Below are positions 25,577-39,810 of a stretch of 64,000 bases of DNA, piece after piece. Within the stretch, counting starts at the first letter, position 1; each line of letters opens with the position of its first letter. Both the position numbers and the translations under genes were made by a program. The notes beneath the pieces are model-generated. The model did not search any database and was not told the DNA's origin. It saw only the letters and a list, made by a program, of their open reading frames with translations. The DNA comes from Atherix ibis (taxonomy: Eukaryota; Arthropoda; Insecta; Diptera; Athericidae), in contig OY282607.1 in the NCBI GenBank assembly GCA_958298945.1, positions 74,888,868-74,952,867 of the forward strand. The letters are read 5' to 3'.

Positions 25577-27934
25577 AAAATATTTAAATTATATTAGATA
25601 AAATTGTTGTAGTAATTTCGAAATATTATTAATTAAGAAAAAATTGTACCTTTCTTTATATTTTTTTTTTCAAATAAAATAGAATTGTTGAAAACAGTAA
25701 TTTTTCCCAGTTGTAATTTATTTAATTTTTTCCTCTTAAAATTCTAAACTAATAATAAAATTATATTTGATATTTTCAAAATAAAACGTTTATAAATAAA
25801 TAAACAACAAACTTAATAATTATTAATAATAATAAAATAATAGTGAATTTAAGCAGCATTATATGTTTTTAAGTAACATAAGTAGAGCAGAAAAACAAAC
25901 TAAACAATAAAATAATGTTTATGGCTTGGAATAAATAAACCATAAAACTGAAGTTGTATAAATTCTATTCCAATTGTTGTTAGCTTATATTTTTTAAGAT
26001 ATTATACTAAAAAATTATAAAAACAAAAGTAATTTAATTTTTAGATTAATAATAAATGGCCATCAAAGAACGGCCAAAAAATATTAGTTCAATTTAAAAC
26101 AAATATGATTTTAAAATAAATATGATATTATAAATAATATGAAAAATACTAAATCCACGTACATATTTACAGCTGTAAATAATAACTACAGCTATATGTG
26201 ATTCTCAAAATATATTTTATATTTTATTTTATTTGAAAAAAGAACACCATTGTTTAAATAGAAAAAAAATTATTTATATAATTTTATATAGCAAAAAAAA
26301 GAATCTGCATGTAAATGGAAAATAAAAATTTAAATATTTATACGTCTTGATTTTGTTTTCTTTCTTCAATACCGTACATGTAAAAACTTGTGACATTAAG
26401 TTTTGTTATTCAAATTTCTTTTTTTATGCAATGTATAATTCTCCCCATTTCGCTGTTTAAAAAGATTGTTATATTGAAGTATTTTCATATCGACACTAAA
26501 ACAATTAGGATTTATGTAATGTTTTTTTTTAAATAAAGAAAATGAATGTGTATGTATTCATTTTCTTCTTTATAATTTAATAACAACTATTAAAGAAATT
26601 TGCTTATATAATTAATATCGTCCGAATTGAGTATTTTTTACCACAAAAAAACAGAATTGTAAAAAAAAATTCATAATTTTTATTTCAATTCACTCCAACG
26701 TCGGTTTATCGTGTTTTTGATTTCAATTCTTTAAAAAAGGTTACTTTCATATCTAATTTAACAGTTTTCATTACGACAAAATTATATTTCATTAATTATA
26801 TATATTTGAAAATATTTTTTCTAATAATATATACACTGTTTATGCAAAAACGAATATTTATTCAATTTTTAGCATTTTCGATCATATTCAAATAATTTAT
26901 ATTTATCATGTACAAGGAGAATTAAAATATTTCTTAACTATAGTATATGTAAAATTTATTGAATATTTAAGTTAAATTTTTATTCACACTGTTGCAAATT
27001 TTACAATTTTCTTCATCATTTTCCTTATACATCCGTTATAACTTATAATATATTGCTCTTACAAAACTGTAGCAAATATTTTGAAAATTCATCTTAAAAA
27101 ATTTCCTAGGTAGATATTGAGTTATTTTCTATGTATTGGAACTAAGCATATAACAACGTAATAAATATAGCAACCGTTTTTTTTTTTCAAAGTAATAAAA
27201 GACTAAATACAATTGTAGCATATGAGGATAAAAGAAATACAATATCTACTGTAAGTACGTTTGAATAGAATTTGCTCATGTTCCTTGCACTAGACAATAG
27301 AAATCTAAAATTTAACCATAAACGATATCACTTTAAGAGTAGTTTTGTATGAATATTGAAAGCGAACCAACTTATTTATTTTAGATGAGATCTTAGTTCT
27401 ATCGCAGCATCTAACAATTTATACAATTTTATTCACATCATTTTTTTTTTAACAAAACAACTTTGCAAAAATTGCATTCAACAAATGAAAAAAATATTTG
27501 CTATCATAGAATTTACATACAAATTTTCAATCATATTTAAGCATAGATGTCATCAATATTTGTACGAATAGGAAAATGGAATATTCATTTTAGATACTGG
27601 ATTTTTGTACATTATCATATATTTAACTATTACTCATTAGTTAGTTTTTATTTTTATTATGTATAGATCGCGTGATATACCAAAAAAATATGCAGTTGTA
27701 ATATAATTGATTTGAAAATAAACAATACAAAATTGCTAGAAAACGCACGAAGAAAATATTATATAATATTGTGCGATTGCCAAAATTACTAATCCAAAGT
27801 CGCATAGATTTCTAGTTTTCTTCATATTAAATATAGTTCATATTTTAAAATTTCAATTTTTCCTAAATTTGAAACGGAATTCTTTTATATAATTTTAATT
27901 ATATAATTAATTGTTATTTTTTAAAGACAACTAA
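25577..27934. other. Hmgcr 3' region and convergent intergenic space
   Basis: Holds the Hmgcr 3' untranslated region and the DNA between the convergent ends of Hmgcr and RanBP3. AATAAA at 25673-25678, 97 bases after the stop, is the first likely polyadenylation signal, and others follow (for example near 25931). The rest is AT-rich, with no gene seen. Confidence 0.6.
26536..26567. repeat. 12-bp inverted repeat downstream of Hmgcr
   Basis: AAGAAAATGAAT at 26536-26547 pairs exactly with 26556-26567 around an 8-base loop, and can be extended outward with a 3-base bulge (AATA... with ...TTTAT). Possible 3' hairpin or chance structure. Confidence 0.5.
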
Positions 27935-29533
27935 TTAATTAATTTCCACTACTGGTTTTTTAGAACTTGGCTCTTCACTTTCTTTCGTATTCTTTTGTCC
28001 ACCAATTGTTTGCTTTTCAAAACCATTCTTTTTATCTTCTTTTTCAAAACTGTCAGATGTCAATGAAGAATTCAATTTGCAAGTTTCAATTCGTTTTGAT
28101 AAAGCATTGTAAACTATATCAATGCTATTTGGGCGTGACATTATCAAGAAAATTTTTATTTGTCCTGTATTATCCATGGCTGTTAATCGAAGAGATTTTT
28201 GACTTGGTCTCTCAGCAACCATTCCGGGCCATATCTAAAATATTTTATATTTTATTAATGAAATTCAAACCTTTAATTATAGAAACTTACTTTTGTGTTT
28301 ACCAGTAATCGAAGATTGCCTGAAGTCCGAAACACTAAACGAGAATTTTTTGAATCATCTTTGGAGTCATTTAACCGAAGGCTACCTCTACCTCGCTCCT
28401 CCCAATTTGCATTAACAAAAGCAAATAATTTACAATTTATCTGAAATTCAAATACATTTTTGTAAAATAGCTTGAAAATAATATAATTTGCATATTCATG
28501 TATTATTTATAATTACATCAGTTATATTGACTTCATTCTCTTCGCCTGTAAATGTCTCCACTTCTTCATATTTCCGTTTTTGTGCTCTGCTCTCCTCATA
28601 TTCTCTGGCTACTTCTGTAAGACTCTTTACATCTCCTTCTGTTTGCGATTTTTCCGTTTCTTTTTCAGAAACTTTTGTATTTTGTATAGCACTAGAAAAA
28701 AGCAAATTTGATGTCGAACTAGAAGATTGATTCGAATTATCACTTTCTGCTTTAGTGCTATTATCGATCGCCGATGTACTTTGTACAGATTCCTAAATTA
28801 AATTCAAGAATTTAGGAGATAAAACAAATATTAGAAAATTTTTAAGAGACTTACGCCTGTCACACGTTCATGAACATTTTGGCCAAACACGAAATTCGAA
28901 CCTTCTGCTAATGGAATCGTACTCTTTGTAGTAACAAATAGATTCGATTTGGGCAATCCATTTTTTGTTAATAGCTTTAATGGATCTGAAGCCTATATAT
29001 AATAATGTAAATAAACCTTTCAGTTTTCTAACCCAAACAACTTGGCCATTTTTGTTTACCTCAGCACGTTTTGTGTCTTCATTTCCAGTTGTTTTTACGG
29101 TATCACCATCATCCGATAATTTATTTTCAGTCTCAGGTTGAATTTCTTTAAGAAAAGGATTTAATTTTGCATCGTTGAATAAACTACTCTTTGGTTCTTC
29201 CGATGAACTACTTCCTAATTTAGAACCAAAAAGTGATGGTCGAAGCATTGCAGGTCGAACACTTGGATTTAACTGTGTATTTTGAGCAATCGGATTTTCA
29301 CTTTTCGAATCATTCGAACTTTCTGAAAATATATATTAAATCAAATATAAAATTTGGGCACGATTTCAATTCTATGCATTAAAAAATTATTTTCATGAAA
29401 AATTGACATAAACTTTTTTGCTCATTTGAAATGCACGCGCAATGATGCTATTGGCAATGGAGGGAATACTACACTACAGCAGGAATAATCTTTTTCTGAT
29501 CAATTTGAATTTTATACCTGAACTCTCTGACAT
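27935..29533 (-). CDS. RanBP3: Ran-binding protein 3, six exons
   Basis: Nuclear Ran-GTP-binding cofactor for exportin-1 (CRM1). In minus-strand order the exons are 29518-29533, 29060-29322, 28855-28992, 28517-28792, 28291-28440 and 27935-28234. They join in frame to 380 residues with GT-AG introns of 51-195 bases. Residues 127-137 read FVFGQNVHERV, an FxFG-type motif typical of the family. The C-terminal Ran-binding domain starts near residue 215 (TGEENEVNI) and contains INCKLFAF, WEERGRGSLRLND, RLVFRTSGNLRLLVNTKIWPGM and SLRLTAMDNTGQIKIFLI. The N-terminal half is Ser/Thr/Glu-rich and low in complexity, as in homologues. The first exon codes for only five residues and a base, so the start depends on that tiny exon (MSESS). 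Divergent from Hrd3, with 595 bases between starts. Confidence 0.93.
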
Positions 29534-30128
29534 TGTTTTATTAAATTTTCAACTTTGAAATATTTCTAAAAAATAATAAATAAATACAAATTTTCGATTC
29601 CGCTTTTCTTGGAGTTCACAAACGCTTAACAAGCAAATGTCAAATCAAGAAAACTGCATTATCATTCCGTTCCAATCAAACGCCAAATGCAATGGACATT
29701 CAGCGAACAACATATCCTTATTTTTTCTGCATGAACATAAAATAGTCGTGCAGTCATAGTAGCAGCTTCTAAACATAAAATAAATTTTTGTTATATACAT
29801 TAAGTATAGATAATTTTAAATATTTACAATATAAAGAAATAAAGATGAATAAACGTTGTCTGCTGAATTTCAATTTATTCGTATAAACCAGTAATATAAG
29901 CTCAGCTGTTGGCTGTCACTGTCATTCGCATTGTAAAGAGAGTGGGGAGACACGTCATTTTTCTAATACTGATTTAAAGTTAATTTATTATGATTTTACA
30001 TGTAAAAATTTAAGCGGTTGCTTTGATTTTGCAAACAAATTTATACTCGTCTTTGGACTGTTTATACAATATAATATTAATGTTATAGTTAAAACACATT
30101 GGCTTGGAATTAGTGTAAATTTTCGAAA
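29534..30128. promoter_or_regulatory. Shared upstream region of RanBP3 and Hrd3
   Basis: The two genes start back to back here, so both promoters must lie in this 595-bp stretch. I see no TATA box at a sensible place. A CAGCTGTTGGCTGTCACTGTC stretch near 29905 contains an E-box-like CAGCTG. Nothing else is recognisable. Confidence 0.5.
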
Positions 30129-32867
<2,739 letters not shown>

Positions 32868-33904
32868 CACTACCATTCACACAGATGCAATATGTAATTT
32901 AATAGCTTTTCAAATTTTATGTAAATATCATTAATATATTAGTTTTAAAAAATATATATTAATTCATATGAAAGTTTTTTTATTCACAAACATTTATAAA
33001 AATTTGCTTATGTAAGTATAGTTTTTGGGCTTATTTTTGTATGTAAATATGTTTTTTTTCCAGCAAATGACAAAAATCTTTACTCGTATTATTTAAGTCT
33101 ACTTTTTAAAGAGGTTCGGTAGAATAAAATGTTCTGAAGTCTACTTAATAAAAACACCTACATGAAGTGCCAACATATTAGAAAATATCTGAACAAAATA
33201 TATTGTATGATCTTAAAAAAAGTATGTAATAGGTTTGAATATTCCAAAATAAGTTTAAATTATCGTTATTTTTTTTTTAAATTAATTATATTATTGATGG
33301 CTGTTTTTGAATTTCTTTAATTATAGTAAAATAAGTGTTTTTATTTTGAAATCCTGATGTGGCCTCTTAAAAAATGGTTAAGGTTTTGAAGAAAACTAGT
33401 TGCTTTGTTTCTTGAAAATTTATTTTATTATAAATAAAGTTATTCAAGTGCAATATTTAGTTTTATCAAAAGTTTTCAAATGCATGGAAAAATAACCGTT
33501 AATTTAATTTTATACAAATTACAAAATATATTTAAAGTCAACTTTAATAGTAAGGTAAGAGGACCTCCTTACTTGTTCTTACTCTTTATATATTTTGTAA
33601 AATGGTAGCATTTTGTATTTATAGCAGATAAAATTAATTTTGTTCTTAAAATTTGGTTCTAATAAATTTGTATATTCTGCTGAGATTTATATAACATATA
33701 AATTAAACGGAATAGACTATAGCATGCTGTGCTGCCATTATTTTAAAATTTCGAATGCGTTAGTAATTTCAACTCATATGCTATCTGGTAACACGATTGA
33801 CGAATGCACAGCAAAGTTTGATTGGAGAAAACAGAAAGTCATTGTAGGGTTGCGGTTGTGAAGAATATCTGAATTTAGTGTTTCTAAACAATTATTTAAA
33901 AGAA
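32868..33904. other. Hrd3 3' region and Rpt5 upstream region
   Basis: AT-rich and without a supported gene. A 73-codon open frame at about 33640-33861 has no recognisable content and is best read as 5' leader or chance. The Rpt5 promoter must lie here. Confidence 0.55.
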
Positions 33905-35297
33905 ATGGCTGGTACATTAGAAGATGCATCAATATGGGAAGTTGGAGAAGAATCTCTTGGTGAAGAAGTGCTGCGAATGCCGACTGATGAAATTGTAAGT
34001 CGTACAAGATTAATGGATAACGAAATAAAGATTATGAAAAGCGAGGTTATGCGAATGATACATGAAACGCAAACACAAACAGAAAAAATTAAAGATAATA
34101 CTGAAAAAATTAAGGTAAATATGCGTCTATTATATAGGAATATTTGATTGTGAATGCTTTTGTAGGTCAACAAAACCCTTCCATATTTGGTATCGAATGT
34201 AATAGAACTTTTAGATGTAGACCCTCAGGAAGAAGAGGATGATGGTGCAGTACTTGTTCTAGATAATCAGCGAAAAGGGAAGTGTGCTGTCATTAAAACA
34301 TCGACCCGTCAAGCCTATTTTTTACCAGTGATAGGTTTAGTTGATGCAGAAAAATTAAAACCGGGTGATTTAGTGGGTGTAAACAAAGATTCCTATTTGA
34401 TTCTTGAGACGTTACCAGCTGAATATGATGCTCGTGTCAAGGCAATGGAAGTAGATGAAAGGCCAACTGAACAATATTCAGATATTGGAGGTTTAGATAA
34501 ACAAATTCAAGAGTTAATTGAAGCTGTTGTCCTACCAATGACACATAAAGAGAAATTCAAAAATTTGGGAATTCTTCCACCAAAAGGTTTTTTTTTTAAA
34601 TTCTTTTTTGTTACCGATTATTTCAATATTTTTTAATTAAGGTGTGCTTTTATATGGACCACCTGGAACTGGTAAAACGTTACTTGCCAGAGCATGTGCC
34701 GCCCAAACGAAATCAACCTTTTTGAAATTGGCTGGACCTCAACTAGTTCAAATGTTCATAGGTGACGGTGCTAAATTGGTTCGTGATGCTTTTGCTCTAG
34801 CAAAGGAGAAATCTCCGGCAATTATATTTATCGATGAATTAGATGCTATTGGTACAAAACGGTTTGATTCAGAAAAAGCGGGCGATCGTGAAGTTCAGAG
34901 AACTATGCTTGAACTATTGAATCAATTAGATGGATTTAGTTCAACATCAGATATAAAAGTAATTGCAGCTACAAATCGCGTAGATATTTTAGATCCTGCC
35001 TTATTACGGTCAGGTCGGCTCGATCGAAAAATAGAATTTCCACATCCAAATGAAGAAGCAAGAGCACGTATTATGCAAATTCATTCAAGAAAAATGAACG
35101 TTTGTCCTGATGTCAACTTTGAAGAGTTAGCAAGATCAACAGATGACTTTAATGGAGCACAGTGTAAAGCGGTGTGTGTCGAAGCCGGTATGATAGCACT
35201 GCGACGATCTGCCTTAAGTGTAACACATGAAGACTTTATGGACGCTATTATGGAAGTTCAAGCAAAGAAAAAGGCAAATCTTAATTATTATGCTTAA
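33905..35297 (+). CDS. Rpt5: 26S proteasome ATPase Rpt5 (PSMC3)
   Basis: One of the six AAA ATPases in the base of the 19S regulatory particle that unfold ubiquitinated proteins. Exons 33905-34114, 34166-34586 and 34642-35297 join in frame to 428 residues. Start [20 protein letters not shown] is typical. An N-terminal coiled coil (about 25-75), an OB-fold segment (about 90-160, [14 protein letters not shown]) and the AAA domain follow. Walker A GPPGTGKT is at 216-223, Walker [12 protein letters not shown] is around Asp275-Glu276, and the arginine-finger region is [19 protein letters not shown]. The C-terminus NYYA is the HbYX-type tail that docks into the 20S core. AATAAA follows at 35389. 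Nothing looks broken. Confidence 0.98.
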
Positions 35298-35790
35298 ATC
35301 GATTATTGTAATTAAATATTGATTAAAAATTATAACAAAATTGTTGGTGTTTCTTATATGAAATTTTCAATTTTCATAAAAATATTTAAATAAAAGTGAA
35401 TTATTTTCATAAATTCACCCATTATTAATACCGAGTTCTTTATAACTAATGTTATACTTCCGATTAAAATAGACAAAAAATTTCAAATTTGTATCAACAA
35501 CAAAAACAAACAGAGTAATGTATATATAAATGAATTTTCAAATTTTGAAAAGAATGGAAAACCAATGAGCCATATTGCAAAATGGATTTGTTTTTAATTA
35601 ATTTTAAAAATATCCCAATGCGGGAAATTAAGTTAAGCAAATCTTACTTATATGGCAGTACCTTCGTTATGACGGCTGTCAGAAAAAAGTTCTTGACGAG
35701 TTATTATTGGCCAGTATAAATTCTATGTAAATTATTAAACTAATCTTGTTTTAAGAAATTTTCTGTAACAAATATTAAAGTATTTCAAAA
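35298..35790. other. Rpt5-SdhD intergenic region
   Basis: Contains the Rpt5 polyadenylation signal (35389-35394) and the upstream region of SdhD. No further gene. GACGGCTGTC near 35670 has local GC enrichment just ahead of SdhD. Confidence 0.55.
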
Positions 35791-36544
35791 ATGGCTCTAG
35801 CACTAGCAATAAGGTCTTGTGGAAGAGGTATTCTGATTTATTTTCAAAAAAATGATCTAAATGTAATATTTTTTTCAATATGCTTTTTATACATTGCATA
35901 ACGATAAATATTTGTAACCTGATATTAAAGGGAGCCTACTCGCTCGTTCTGTAAGAGTGTGCACTATTCAAAGTGCTAATAAGCCATCTTTAGCTAGGAG
36001 TATTATCGGCACCAATAGTTTGATACCAAAAAAATCGGTCATAGTAAGTAATAAGTTCATAAAATTAAAATTAGTCAAAACAAACAACTTTAATTTGTAG
36101 GAAAGTCTTCGAAACTTATCAACAACACAAGTAAAGTTGTCTGCTGGTGGAGGCGGCAACCATGCTACTTTATGGACAATTGAACGTGGGTTATCTTTAG
36201 GACTTCTTGGAATTGTCCCAGTAGCAATTGCTTTCCCTTCACAAGCTCTGGATGCTTTATTATCTATATCGATGGTGATGCACTTTCATTGGTAATATAA
36301 ATATATAATTTGATATTTAATACAGTTGATAATATTTGCCATTTTTTATTTGTTTAGGGGCTTAGAAGCTGTTGTTACTGATTATGTTAGGCCAATTCTA
36401 GTTGGAAATGTTATTCCGAAAGTAGCACATGGAATGCTTTTATTGTTTTCAGCCGCAACACTTGGTGGTCTATTTTATTTTATATACAACGATGTTGGCG
36501 TTGCGAATGCAATTCGGAAACTTTGGGCAGTTAAGGGACAATAA
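35791..36544 (+). CDS. SdhD: Succinate dehydrogenase cytochrome b small subunit
   Basis: Membrane anchor of mitochondrial complex II, carrying electrons from succinate to ubiquinone with heme b. Exons 35791-35827, 35931-36043, 36101-36291 and 36358-36544 join in frame to 175 residues. The first roughly 60 residues are Arg/Ser-rich without acidic residues, as in a mitochondrial targeting peptide. Three membrane segments follow: LSLGLLGIVPVAIAFP, LDALLSISMVMHFHWG and MLLLFSAATLGGLFYFIYND. The MHFHWGLEAVVTDYVRP block holds the conserved His and Tyr123, the family's quinone-site Tyr. AATAAA is at 36649. The gene converges on Plip, with 237 bases between stops. Confidence 0.95.
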
Positions 36545-36781
36545 TTTTTTTAAATTGAAAATTATATCGAAAAATACGAAATTTGTGTTATAGGATGTAT
36601 GAAATAGGTTTATTTTAAGAAAAATAATGCTTCATTTTTGATCAGATAAATAAAGCAATTTACATAAAGTAACAACAATATAATATGGAAGTTACTGGAA
36701 AAATTTGAATAACAATTGCGTTTTTTTTTATTAAATTCTACTTAAAAAATATACAATAGACACTACATTACGTTATAGAAA

Positions 36782-37602
36782 TTACGATTGCTTTCGAATA
36801 TTTTTTAGATAAAATTGATCCAGCGCTGCCCATTGTTTGGTGTGTAAAAGTATATGTGGACGACATTTTCGCATATGTTCGACTGCTTTTTGAGGCGTCC
36901 AACCGTTTCTCTACAAAATATAATATTAATGGCACTCTAATTTGTTATTAATGCTTACCATCATCAGATAGCATCCAACAAGCGTTGCACTACGCGTTCG
37001 TCCAGCTTTACAATGTATGTACACAGTTCCCATATTTTCTGGATAATTTGTAGAACTAAGGCCTTTTAATCGTTGATTTATTGGAAGAAATTTGTTGATG
37101 AATTCGACACCTTGATACAATTTTATTTGACAAGGCGATTCAAATATATCTGTTGTAGCAAGTTGTAGGAAATCTACATTATGTGCTTTCCACTTTTCTG
37201 CATTATTAGAAAATAGCCACAATTCGTAATCTTCATTCATTGAAACAATTGCTTTGACGTTTTCATTTTGAATAAGCTGAAAAATCAATTAAAATATGTT
37301 CTTAAATAAGCTGCATATTTATCATTTTTTATTATAACACTGATTATTTAGGCAATAAATGTGAACCTACATTCTGAGTCATTGATCGAAATGGTAAAGC
37401 GCCAAGTATTGTGTTATCATCGATTCTATCATACCATCTTCTCGAAGTAGCCTTTTCCATAAATATATTATAAAATAATGTAGGATAAAAAGTAACACGG
37501 GCAAACATTGCCTGAAAAATTAAATGTTAAAACTAGATATAATTGAAAAATTTCTTTTGTAGATACTGAAAGTAGAAAGTTTTATACCGTCATTACTTCC
37601 AT
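36782..37602 (-). CDS. Plip: Mitochondrial phosphatidylglycerophosphate phosphatase (PTPMT1/Plip)
   Basis: Dual-specificity-type phosphatase of the mitochondrial inner membrane that dephosphorylates phosphatidylglycerophosphate on the route to cardiolipin. In minus-strand order exons 37588-37602, 37371-37511, 36959-37276 and 36782-36910 join in frame to 200 residues. The active-site loop HCKAGRTR gives Cys141 and Arg147 in the CX5R pattern. Other family marks are [35 protein letters not shown], and [10 protein letters not shown]. The first exon (MEVMT) is tiny and supported only by a donor GTATAA and phase agreement. The ATG six bases into exon 2 (MFARV) is the alternative start. Confidence 0.93.
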
Positions 37603-38065
37603 TTTTTGGTTTGCCCCACCGCCACAAACACTATCTCCCACTATTTTCTTGAAAAGGAAAATTGAATAGTTTCATGTAATTCCACTAAATGTTAATATTT
37701 CCAATTCTCCACTGTATAACTGAATAGAATCAGAGTATTCTTATGATAATAATAAATTGTACACAAAACCATTTGTCAGATAACAATGATCTGGAAAAAT
37801 GTCAAGTATGTTCACTATTTAAAGTTGTTTTTATACACTATATTATTGAGTCTATATTTAAAAAATGATTTTTTATATAATTATTTTTATTTTCTTTTAT
37901 AAATAACTATTTTTTGTATTAATATATATGAATTTTCGTTTATTTATTATATATTAATACAATAAATAGCATTTGTAGGGCTTAGTATTGACGGCTGTTT
38001 TGAAGTTTAAAGCCATTCATCAGCTGTGTGGTTTTTTGATATTGGAAAAGGCGATTTATAGAAGG
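37603..38065. promoter_or_regulatory. Shared upstream region of Plip and mRpL9
   Basis: Two genes for mitochondrial proteins diverge from this 463-bp AT-rich stretch. No TATA box or recognised motif stands out, apart from A/T runs near 37850-37960. Confidence 0.45.
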
Positions 38066-38969
38066 ATGATACGAAATTTGAGAAATATTTCATCATTTTT
38101 AAATAAATTTAATATTTTGTCTAGTAGGAGCATTTTAGCGCAACAAGCGAGGGTAAGTTTTTTAATATTTTAATAATTTTTTGAGTCTAATTATTTTAAT
38201 TTTGATGTAATGTCTATTTAGACCACGTTTATTCTGAAAAGACGATGGGAGCCTCCTCTGAATAAGAAAAATACTAGACCGAAAAAATTACGTGGAAGAC
38301 ATTTTGTTTATGATTTAGTTGAAGATACATTAATTAAAAAACGCGAGAACCTTGAAGTTGTTTTAACAAAATTTGTGGAAGGAATTGGAGCCAAAGGAGA
38401 TGTAGTATCATTGAATAGGAACTTCGCATACAATAATTTATTGTTACCCGGAATAGCAGTATACAAAACACCACAAAATATTGAAAAATATGCTAGAACT
38501 GAACAGGACAAAAGCGAAGAATTGTATAGTTCACCGTATGCCCAGCGAGTGAGAATAAATATTTAATATTCTTTCATGATGAAAAGTTAATAATATTTTT
38601 AAATTGTAGACAGTTAACATGTTGGAAAGATTAAGTTTGGCTATAGTAATGAATAAAGACGAGCCATGGGTTATACAGCCTTGGCATATCAGAGTTTCAA
38701 TGCGGAAAGCAGGCTACCATTGCACAGACGAGTGTATAATTTTGCCCGATAAGCCAATTGAGGGGCCGGACTTAAAGAAACAAAATAAAGAATTTTATGT
38801 AACCGTCGTCATTAATAATTTAGAGAATGCTCGAGTTAAATGTAGAATACATCATTGGAGTACAGATCCTAGTGAAAGGTTACCATACGCATTTGAATAT
38901 TGGAAGCAACCCGCAGAGCCTCTGTTTGGAGAAATTACATCAAAAGCCGATAAATCATCTGATGTGTAA
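38066..38969 (+). CDS. mRpL9: Mitochondrial ribosomal protein L9
   Basis: Nuclear-encoded bL9m protein of the mitochondrial large ribosomal subunit. Exons 38066-38152, 38222-38548 and 38610-38969 join in frame to 257 residues. The Arg/Asn/Ser-rich start MIRNLRNISSFLNKFNIL looks like a targeting peptide. The L9 signature spans GIGAKGDVVSLNRNFAYNNL, followed by LLPGIAVY. The long C-terminal extension (IQPWHIRVSMRKAGYHCTDE and onward) is the metazoan form. An upstream in-frame ATG at 37988 would add 26 residues, but the shorter start gives the better targeting signal. It ends 218 bases before the Helitron. Confidence 0.93.
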
Positions 38970-39186
38970 ATTAAATATTGATTTATATTGAAACAAAATA
39001 AAATAAGAAATACACAAATTAAATATTTTATCTTAATTTCTTATAACAATTATATTTTTCAATAAGGCTTAGTTATAAATGGAGAATACATGTTGTAAAC
39101 AAGATATACTATGCATCTTTTCTTTTCTGAACTTATATGATACAATATTATTATATGTATGATCAAAAATGTCAGAATATTTTAAA

Positions 39187-39217
39187 CTAGGGTAGCCAGT
39201 GGTCGAAATTCGACCAC
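39187..39217 (-). other. Helitron 3' terminus: hairpin and CTAG
   Basis: On the minus strand GTGGTCGAATTTCGACCAC (39217-39199), a perfect 9-bp stem with a one-base loop, is followed after 8 bases by CTAG (39190-39187) and then TTTAAAA. A short hairpin about 10 bases before a terminal CTRR, next to a T, is the classic Helitron 3' end. It fixes one boundary of the element. Confidence 0.9.
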
Positions 39218-39313
39218 ACATTTCTTCAGCGATTGTTAATAATGAACTAACAATAATTTTTTATTTTTTTATTTTATTTATTAATTTGACTTTTTTCTGT
39301 AATTCAAATGTGA

Positions 39314-39765
39314 TTAGTAATTTATTGTAGCACATTTAACATGAAATAGATTGTTCGTTTTTTTTTTCCCGTAAATATTTTTAAATTTTCCTTGTTCTTC
39401 CCAATATGTGCGAATCATGTTCCCTGATCTGCCTTGCGCAATGATTCTTCCATCAGCAAACAGATTTATTATGTCCACGCATTTAGCGTGTTCACCGTAC
39501 TTGGCAGCGTATGCACCTGTAATATATTATAATGTTTTATATTATTTTTTCTAAGAATTTATATTTTTTGAAAAAATTACCAATGAATTCGCGTAAATTC
39601 GCACCCTTTCCTTTAAAACTGTACAATACGCTGTGTATCTTTTGGTCACCTTCATGCTGTTCGCCTTCTGCTCGAACTGGGTAATTGTCAGGCCTCTGCT
39701 CGAACTGGGTAATTGTCAGCGTCCTCCCGATGCAATGAATCAAACATTTCCCCATTCTCAGCCAT
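39314..39765 (-). pseudogene. Unrecognised two-exon ORF inside the Helitron
   Basis: Starts 46 bases after the helicase stop. In minus-strand order exon 1 is 39765-39581 (MAENGEMFDSLHREDADNYP at its start) and exon 2 is 39516-39314, with a clean GTAATT donor, a TTACAG acceptor and matching phase. Exon 1 carries a 28-bp tandem duplication (39667-39719) that shifts the frame. Without it, exon lengths would total 360 bases, exactly 120 codons. Readable parts include HSVLYSFKGKGANLREFIG and, in exon 2, IINLFADGRIIAQGRSGNMI and RTYWEEQGKF. I do not recognise the family. As it lies between helicase and 3' hairpin, it is either a host gene fragment captured with its intron or an accessory Helitron gene. 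Confidence 0.65.
39667..39719. repeat. 28-bp tandem duplication in the Helitron ORF
   Basis: Two identical 25-base copies (39667-39691 and 39695-39719, core CTGCTCGAACTGGGTAATTG) sit at a period of 28 bases. As 28 is not a multiple of three, it breaks the exon 1 frame. The identity of the copies says the duplication is recent. Confidence 0.9.
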
Positions 39766-39810
39766 TACGACTTTGAATCGCTGTGTTATTTGGTTTGAAA
39801 TATTATAAGC

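Noticed and set aside
33640..33861. 73-codon open frame upstream of Rpt5
   Set aside because: Unrecognised, AT-driven composition, ends 44 bases before the Rpt5 ATG; most likely leader sequence.
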